From: Peptococcaceae bacterium BRH_c4b
GTDB lineage: Bacteria; Bacillota; Desulfotomaculia; Desulfotomaculales; Desulfocucumaceae
DNA length: 64,000 nt
Direction of reading: 5' to 3'
NCBI GenBank assembly: GCA_000961595.1
Contig: LADO01000018.1
Coordinates: forward strand, 51,233-115,232
Both the position numbers and the translations under genes were made by a program. This document shows, piece by piece, positions 52,318 to 64,000 of the stretch. The notes under the pieces were generated by a model, which saw nothing but the letters and a program-made list of their open reading frames with translations, did no database searches and was not told the DNA's origin. Within the stretch, counting starts at the first letter, position 1. Every line of letters starts with the position of its first letter.

Positions 52318-54122
52318 TAGTCAATACCCTGTATAAATACTATGAGACTCTGCTGGATGACCGGGATTCCGGGGTAAGCAGACCGGGGCTCAGCAAGGCG
52401 AAGGTGGCATATTGCCTGGTGCTTTCCCGGGCAGGCCAGTTGCTGGATATAGTTGATTTAAGGGTGGAGCGCCGCAATAAACTGGTGTCCAGGGAGATTG
52501 ACGTACCCGCACAGGTCAAAAGGGCAGTAAATATATCAGCGAATTTCATGTGTGATAACTGTACCTATGTGTTGGGGTTAAGTCAGAAGAACAAAGAAGA
52601 AAAGAAGGACAGGATTAAAAAATGTTTTGAGGCATTTGTTCAACTTCATGAAGAAATTCTTAATGGGTTGAATGATGAAGGAGCGATAGCACTATTACGA
52701 TTTCTTAGGGGTTGGGATATTGCTTCGGCACCGGAGCAGCTCATTGTCGCCAGATACCTTGACGGCCTGACAGAAGGCAGTAACATCGTTTTTAAAGTTG
52801 AGGGGTCGGAGGGTTATATCCACGGACGAAAAGCGGTGATGGAGTTATGGAACGGGTATAAAACAGACCATGCGTCTGATGTGCAGATGCAGTGTCTGAT
52901 AACTGGGCGGATGACGGGAATAGCTCGACTGCACCCGAGTATAAAAGGTGTGACCGGGGCACAGTCAATTGGGGCATCGTTAGTTTCTTTCAATCTTGAC
53001 GCCTTTACGTCTTATGGTAAGACCCAAAGCTTTAACTCACCAATCGGAGAAGAGGCCACTTTCGGTTATACCACTGCGTTGAATTATTTACTGAGCAGCG
53101 AGAAACACCGTATTAGAATAGGCGACACAACTACGGTATTCTGGGCTGAAAGCTCAACCCACGGGCTGGAGGAAGACCTGCTGGGGGCGCTGTTTTTTCC
53201 GGTATTGGATGATAACGGCGAAAGCGAGAAAAAAGAGGGCGATACCTTCCGCCGGATAGTCAGGGATCCTCAGACGGTAAAACTACTGCATGACATATTT
53301 GCCAGGGTTAAAGCCGGCAAGCCTGTCAGCCAGGACCTGAAAGGAATTGACCCATACACCAACTTTTTCATACTTGGATTGGCCCCTAATGCCAGCAGGC
53401 TGGCGGTGAGATTCTGGCACGTGGATCAGTATGGAAAGTTTATTGACAAGATTGGGCAGCACTACGGCGATATGGCCATAGTTAAGAGATTTGAAAAAGA
53501 GCCTGACTTTATTTCCATTGGCATGATCTTAAAAGAGACGGCACCGCTTAAAGATTCTAAAAGAATCGCGCCGTTACTCGGTGGCGTCCTTATGCGGTCA
53601 ATCCTGTCAGGCACACCTTATCCGATGGTTTTGTATAACTCAATCATTTCCCGGATAAGGGCGGATCAGGAAGTCAATTATGTGCGCGCATCAGTAATAA
53701 AAGCATGTCTGGTCAGAAATCGGCGTTTTTACAATAAAGGGGACGAGGTGGAGTTAACCATGGCATTAAATGAACAAAACCGTAATGCGGGGTATATGCT
53801 GGGACGTTTATTTTCCCTTCTAGAAAAGGCCCAGGAGGATGCCAGCCCCGGTATAAACTCAACTATTAGGGACAGGTATTTTGGGGCGGCTTCCGCTGCG
53901 CCCGGGTCGGTCTTTCCGATACTTTTAAGGCTTGCCCAGCATCACATTTCAAAAGCGGAATATGGCCGGTATACGGACAAGCGGATAGAGGACGTTATTT
54001 CCTGTATTGACGGTTTCCCGTCTCATCTGAATCTTGAGGACCAGGGACAGTTTGTTCTGGGATATTATCAGCAGCGTCAGAATTTGTTTAAGAAAAATGA
54101 TAAAAAGGAGAGTGCTGAATAA
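52314..54122 (+). CDS. cas8c: Cas8c (Csd1), large subunit of type I-C Cascade
   Basis: 602 residues, the usual length. Recognises the PAM on target DNA and, in type I-C, can also supply the small subunit by internal translation starting inside this gene. Characteristic segments are SFNLDAFTSYGKTQSFNSPI (about 222-241), LGLAPNASRLAVRFW (near 358) and the C-terminal helical part. GTG start overlapping the cas5c stop (GTGA). Confidence 0.95.
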   Translation: MIVNTLYKYYETLLDDRDSGVSRPGLSKAKVAYCLVLSRAGQLLDIVDLRVERRNKLVSREIDVPAQVKRAVNISANFMCDNCTYVLGLSQKNKEEKKDRIKKCFEAFVQLHEEILNGLNDEGAIALLRFLRGWDIASAPEQLIVARYLDGLTEGSNIVFKVEGSEGYIHGRKAVMELWNGYKTDHASDVQMQCLITGRMTGIARLHPSIKGVTGAQSIGASLVSFNLDAFTSYGKTQSFNSPIGEEATFGYTTALNYLLSSEKHRIRIGDTTTVFWAESSTHGLEEDLLGALFFPVLDDNGESEKKEGDTFRRIVRDPQTVKLLHDIFARVKAGKPVSQDLKGIDPYTNFFILGLAPNASRLAVRFWHVDQYGKFIDKIGQHYGDMAIVKRFEKEPDFISIGMILKETAPLKDSKRIAPLLGGVLMRSILSGTPYPMVLYNSIISRIRADQEVNYVRASVIKACLVRNRRFYNKGDEVELTMALNEQNRNAGYMLGRLFSLLEKAQEDASPGINSTIRDRYFGAASAAPGSVFPILLRLAQHHISKAEYGRYTDKRIEDVISCIDGFPSHLNLEDQGQFVLGYYQQRQNLFKKNDKKESAE

Positions 54123-54988
54123 TGGCAGACGTGATTAATAAGAGGTATGAGTTTGTATTGTTGTTTGACGTGGAAAATGGTAACCCCAATGGTGACCCGG
54201 ATGCCGGCAATATGCCACGCATTGACGCCGAAACAGGCTATGGACTGGTTACCGATGTGTGTCTGAAAAGAAAAATAAGAAATTATGTAGATGTAGCAAA
54301 GAAGGAAGCCGAAGATTACGATATCTACGTGCGTGAAGGATCAGTGTTAAATACCCAGCACATGAAGGCTTACAAGTCTTCCGGTATTAAGCACGAACCC
54401 AAGAAACTGCCAAAGGATAAGGAAGATGCAAAAAAAATAATTGAATTTATGTGCAAGAATTTCTTTGATATTCGCACCTTTGGGGCGGTCATGTCTACAG
54501 AGGTCAACTGCGGGCAGGTACGTGGCCCCGTACAGATTAATTTTGCCCGTAGCATTGACCCCATAGTACAGCAGGAAGTGACCATCACCAGGATGGCGGT
54601 AACGTCCGAGAAAGACGCCGAGAAGAAGGACAGGGAAATGGGACGAAAGCACATAGTACCCTATGCGTTGTACAGGGTGGAGGGATATGTTTCCGCCAAT
54701 CTGGCGGAGAAGTCCGGATTCACCACTGAAGACCTGGAACTGATTTGGGAGGCATTAATCAACATGTTTGATCATGACCGGTCGGCTGCAAGGGGTAAAA
54801 TGGCGACCAGGAAGCTGATTATTTTTGAACATGAGACTGCATTAGGCAATGCGCCTGCGCATAAGTTATTTGATTTGATCGCGGTTTCCAGAAAGGATGC
54901 GGCGCGTCCCCCCCGGGCTTATATTGATTATGAGGTGGCTGTTGATACGGCAGGAGTGCCAGCAGGAGTCAGACTTATTGAAAAGTAA
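54122..54988 (+). CDS. cas7c: Cas7c (Csd2), crRNA backbone subunit
   Basis: 288 residues. DVENGNPNGDPDAGNMPRID near the N-terminus (about 16-35) and VRGPVQINFARSIDPI (about 139-154) are hallmark segments of Csd2. Several copies form the helical backbone of Cascade along the crRNA. ATG overlaps the cas8c stop (TAATG), so translation is coupled. Confidence 0.96.
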   Translation: MADVINKRYEFVLLFDVENGNPNGDPDAGNMPRIDAETGYGLVTDVCLKRKIRNYVDVAKKEAEDYDIYVREGSVLNTQHMKAYKSSGIKHEPKKLPKDKEDAKKIIEFMCKNFFDIRTFGAVMSTEVNCGQVRGPVQINFARSIDPIVQQEVTITRMAVTSEKDAEKKDREMGRKHIVPYALYRVEGYVSANLAEKSGFTTEDLELIWEALINMFDHDRSAARGKMATRKLIIFEHETALGNAPAHKLFDLIAVSRKDAARPPRAYIDYEVAVDTAGVPAGVRLIEK

Positions 54989-55653
54989 TGATGGATAAAC
55001 TGTATAACGAAGATGAACTGCTGTCATTATCCGGCATACAGCATTTTGCCTTTTGCGAAAGACAGTGGGGACTCATCCATGTTGAAAATCAGTGGGTCGA
55101 AAATGTACGCACTGTTGAAGGGAAACATCTGCATCAAAAAGTGGATGATCCGTATTTTACGGAAACCCGCGGCGATGTGAAGACAGTGCGCTCAGTCCCT
55201 CTTGTGTCCAAAAAGCTGGGCCTGTATGGCGTGGCGGATGTACTTGAACTTCAAAAACTGTCCGAAGATAACTCCGGTGTCAGATATAGTATTGTTGAAT
55301 ACAAAAGGGGAAAGCCCAAACCTGATGACAGGGATGAGGTTCAACTGTGTGCCCAGGCTATTTGCCTGGAAGAAATGCTTGCCATTACGTTAGATTACGG
55401 ATATTTGTACTATGGTGAGACAAAACACAGGCACAGGGTTGTATTTGATGATTCCTTAAGGACGAGGGTTAAAGAGCTTACAGTAAGAATGCACATGCTG
55501 TACGCGCAGGGAGAAACCCCATCGGCCTTAAAAGGCAAGCGATGCAAAAATTGTTCTATGGTTAACATATGTATCCCGAAGATTGGAAAGGGCGGTAATA
55601 AAACGGGAAAATACTTGGCCAGTGTGTTTGACGAGATGAAGAACGAATATTAG
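54988..55653 (+). CDS. cas4: Cas4 nuclease (spacer acquisition)
   Basis: 221 residues. RecB-like nuclease with an iron-sulphur cluster: the first Cys in FAFCERQWGL near 24 and three more in KRCKNCSMVNICIPK near 185-196. The catalytic region holds DVLEL and VEYKRGKPKPDDRDEVQLCA near 107-126. Works with Cas1-Cas2 to trim prespacers and enforce the PAM. ATG overlaps the cas7c stop. Confidence 0.95.
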   Translation: MMDKLYNEDELLSLSGIQHFAFCERQWGLIHVENQWVENVRTVEGKHLHQKVDDPYFTETRGDVKTVRSVPLVSKKLGLYGVADVLELQKLSEDNSGVRYSIVEYKRGKPKPDDRDEVQLCAQAICLEEMLAITLDYGYLYYGETKHRHRVVFDDSLRTRVKELTVRMHMLYAQGETPSALKGKRCKNCSMVNICIPKIGKGGNKTGKYLASVFDEMKNEY

Positions 55654-55665
55654 GGAGAACATGGC

Positions 55666-56697
55666 ATGAGGAAAATGTTGAATGTTCTTTACGTTACTAA
55701 TCCTGAGGCATATCTAGCAAAAGACGGGGAAAACCTTGTGGTAAGAGTCCAGGAAGCAGAAGTATTCAGGACACCTGTTCACTATCTGGAGGGCATAGTC
55801 ACCTTTGGTTACATGGGTGCAAGTCCGGCTTTATTAGGTATGTGTGTCGAAAAAGGAGTCACCGTTTCATTTTTGACTGTACATGGCCGACACCTGGCCA
55901 CGATACACGGTCCCCCTAAGGGAAATGTGTTATTAAGGAGGAAGCAGTATCGGTGGGCTGATTCCGAAAGCGATTCCGCAAAGCTGGCGTCAATGTTCAT
56001 AATAGGGAAAATTGCCAACTGCAGGACGGCACTACGGCGCTATATCAGCGACTATGGAGATAAGCTTGAAACCGAGCAAGTCAAGGAAATAAGCAAAATG
56101 TTGGCGCGAAATGTGCTGCGGTTAAGTAATGAGCAGAGACTTGATGAGGTGAGGGGGGTCGAAGGGGATTCCGCGCGAAAGTATTTTTCAGTGTTAAACC
56201 AGTTAATTGTATGTCAGAAGGACAGCTTTTATATACGGGGAAGAAATCGCAGACCGCCTCTGGATAATGTTAATGCATTACTCTCATTTCTTTATAGCCT
56301 GCTTTTACATGAGACAAGGGCTGCTCTGGAGACTGTGGGATTGGACCCTTACGTAGGTTTTTTGCACCGTGATCGTCCGGGCAGGGCAGGATTAGCCCTT
56401 GACTTGATGGAGGAATTTCGGCCATATATGGCAGATAGATTGGCATTAAGCCTGATTAACAGGCGACAGCTAACCGGCGATGATTTTTTGAGGAAGGAAT
56501 CAGGTGGAGTTATTATGAAAGACACTGCCAGAAAAACAGTAATTGAGGCCTGGCAGAAAAGGAAAAGGGAAGAAATAACTCATCCTTTTTTAGAGGAAAA
56601 AATACTTGTTGGTCTATTGCCATATGCTCAGGCGTTACTGCTGGCCAGGCATTTAAGGGGAGATTTGGACGGGTATCCCCCATTCGTCTGGAAGTAA
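55666..56697 (+). CDS. cas1: Cas1 integrase (type I-C)
   Basis: 343 residues. Two-domain Cas1 fold; metal-binding Glu in LRLSNEQRLDEVRGVEGDSA (near 155-165), a conserved His in GFLHRDRPGRAGLALDLME (near 230-248) and Asp/Glu following. Catalyses insertion of new spacers at the leader end. ATG behind AGGGAGAA. 12 bases after cas4. Confidence 0.96.
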   Translation: MRKMLNVLYVTNPEAYLAKDGENLVVRVQEAEVFRTPVHYLEGIVTFGYMGASPALLGMCVEKGVTVSFLTVHGRHLATIHGPPKGNVLLRRKQYRWADSESDSAKLASMFIIGKIANCRTALRRYISDYGDKLETEQVKEISKMLARNVLRLSNEQRLDEVRGVEGDSARKYFSVLNQLIVCQKDSFYIRGRNRRPPLDNVNALLSFLYSLLLHETRAALETVGLDPYVGFLHRDRPGRAGLALDLMEEFRPYMADRLALSLINRRQLTGDDFLRKESGGVIMKDTARKTVIEAWQKRKREEITHPFLEEKILVGLLPYAQALLLARHLRGDLDGYPPFVWK

Positions 56698-56712
56698 GGG
56701 GGAAGAACGGTT

Positions 56713-57003
56713 ATGATGGTACTGGTAACTTATGACGTGAACACCACAGATGAGGGGGGCAAAAAAAGGCTGCGTCGTGTAGCAAAACAGTGTGTCAATT
56801 ATGGCCAGCGGGTGCAGAATTCGGTATTTGAGTGTATGTTGGACCCTGCACAGTTTGCCGCATTGAAGAACATACTTGAAGAGATAATTAATAAAGAAAA
56901 AGATAGTCTGCGTTATTATCTTCTTGGTAGCAACTGGAAAAGAAGAGTTGATCATGTTGGAACAAAACGTGCTTTTGACCCGGAAGGGACACTAATTGTT
57001 TAA
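56713..57003 (+). CDS. cas2: Cas2
   Basis: 96 residues. Ferredoxin-like fold with VLVTYDVNTTDEGGKKRLRR at the N-terminus (Asp near 9) and VQNSVFECML. Structural partner of Cas1. Last gene of the cas operon, about 170 bases before the array. Confidence 0.96.
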   Translation: MMVLVTYDVNTTDEGGKKRLRRVAKQCVNYGQRVQNSVFECMLDPAQFAALKNILEEIINKEKDSLRYYLLGSNWKRRVDHVGTKRAFDPEGTLIV

Positions 57004-57171
57004 GTGCGAACCATAAGCGAACATGAAAAACTGAGGGTATCGCAAGTCACTGTTCGTAGTGGATTGCACTGCACCCGCTGAAATACTGGAGTACAAAAAC
57101 CAAGTGTAAATTTTAGGTTCGCGGAAACAGGCTTTAAAATCCTTTATATTTAAGGATTCAAGACGGGTGCA
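57004..57171 (+). promoter_or_regulatory. CRISPR leader
   Basis: Non-coding 168 bases between cas2 and the first repeat, ending ...GACGGGTGCA. A+T-rich stretch near 57115-57165 (TTTAAAATCCTTTATATTTA) probably holds the array promoter and integration signals. Repeat orientation (GATTGAAAC at the 3' end) places the leader here. Confidence 0.75.

Positions 57172-64000
<6,829 letters not shown>

Overview
The window looks like chromosome of an anaerobic, endospore-forming Firmicute, most like the Desulfotomaculum/Pelotomaculum group of the Peptococcaceae. This is inferred from an argR-recN-spoIVB-spo0A block, ferredoxin-dependent 2-oxoacid oxidoreductase genes, strong Shine-Dalgarno sites, many TTG/GTG starts, and base composition that switches between G+C-rich core and A+T-rich accessory segments. 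No rRNA or tRNA gene was seen.

Layout. 1-9.2 kb: argR (5' end cut off), recN, spoIVB, spo0A, a small HExxH protein, then a cell-envelope run (steA, mctB-like, a family 2 glycosyltransferase, a MraY/WecA-like transferase). 9.4-12.0 kb: a four-gene 2-oxoacid:ferredoxin oxidoreductase operon (VorB type). 12.2-17.7 kb: a MarR regulator, a DUF169 protein, a chemoreceptor and a formyltransferase, with long gene-poor gaps. 17.8-18.2 kb: a small gene interrupted by two in-frame stops.

18.4-30.8 kb is the most interesting part. Two complete agr-like peptide quorum-sensing loci stand back to back. Locus 1 (minus strand, A+T-rich) encodes two kinase-less sensor-like membrane proteins, AgrB, an unlisted AgrD (39 aa), a short histidine kinase and a LytTR regulator. 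Locus 2 (plus strand) encodes an AgrC-like kinase, AgrB, an unlisted AgrD (43 aa) and a LytTR regulator. Four promoter regions around locus 2 share a 21-bp-phased repeat (AGACAAGATTATG-like); three of them also have a matching -35/-10 pair at fixed distance. The four sit before a DUF1616-CPBP gene pair, the kinase of locus 2, a secreted protein, and a tiny membrane protein followed by a geranylgeranyl-reductase-like flavoprotein. A cyclic-di-GMP-I riboswitch with its own terminator lies just upstream of the kinase. I read this as a quorum-sensing regulon with c-di-GMP input and an envelope or secreted output.

30.9-42.6 kb: a surface-polysaccharide cluster (glycosyltransferases, pyruvyl transferase, F420-hydrogenase beta-like protein, membrane protein, flippase, galE, mannose-1-phosphate guanylyltransferase, phosphomannomutase). 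Its 30.9-37.4 kb part is visibly A+T-rich. 42.6-48.8 kb: a MacB/Lol-like ABC exporter pair, topoisomerase III and an ABC-F protein. 49.4-64.0 kb: a complete type I-C CRISPR-Cas system (cas3-cas5c-cas8c-cas7c-cas4-cas1-cas2) and an array of about 103 repeats by manual count. The array runs off the window end and holds identical, shifted and homologous spacers.
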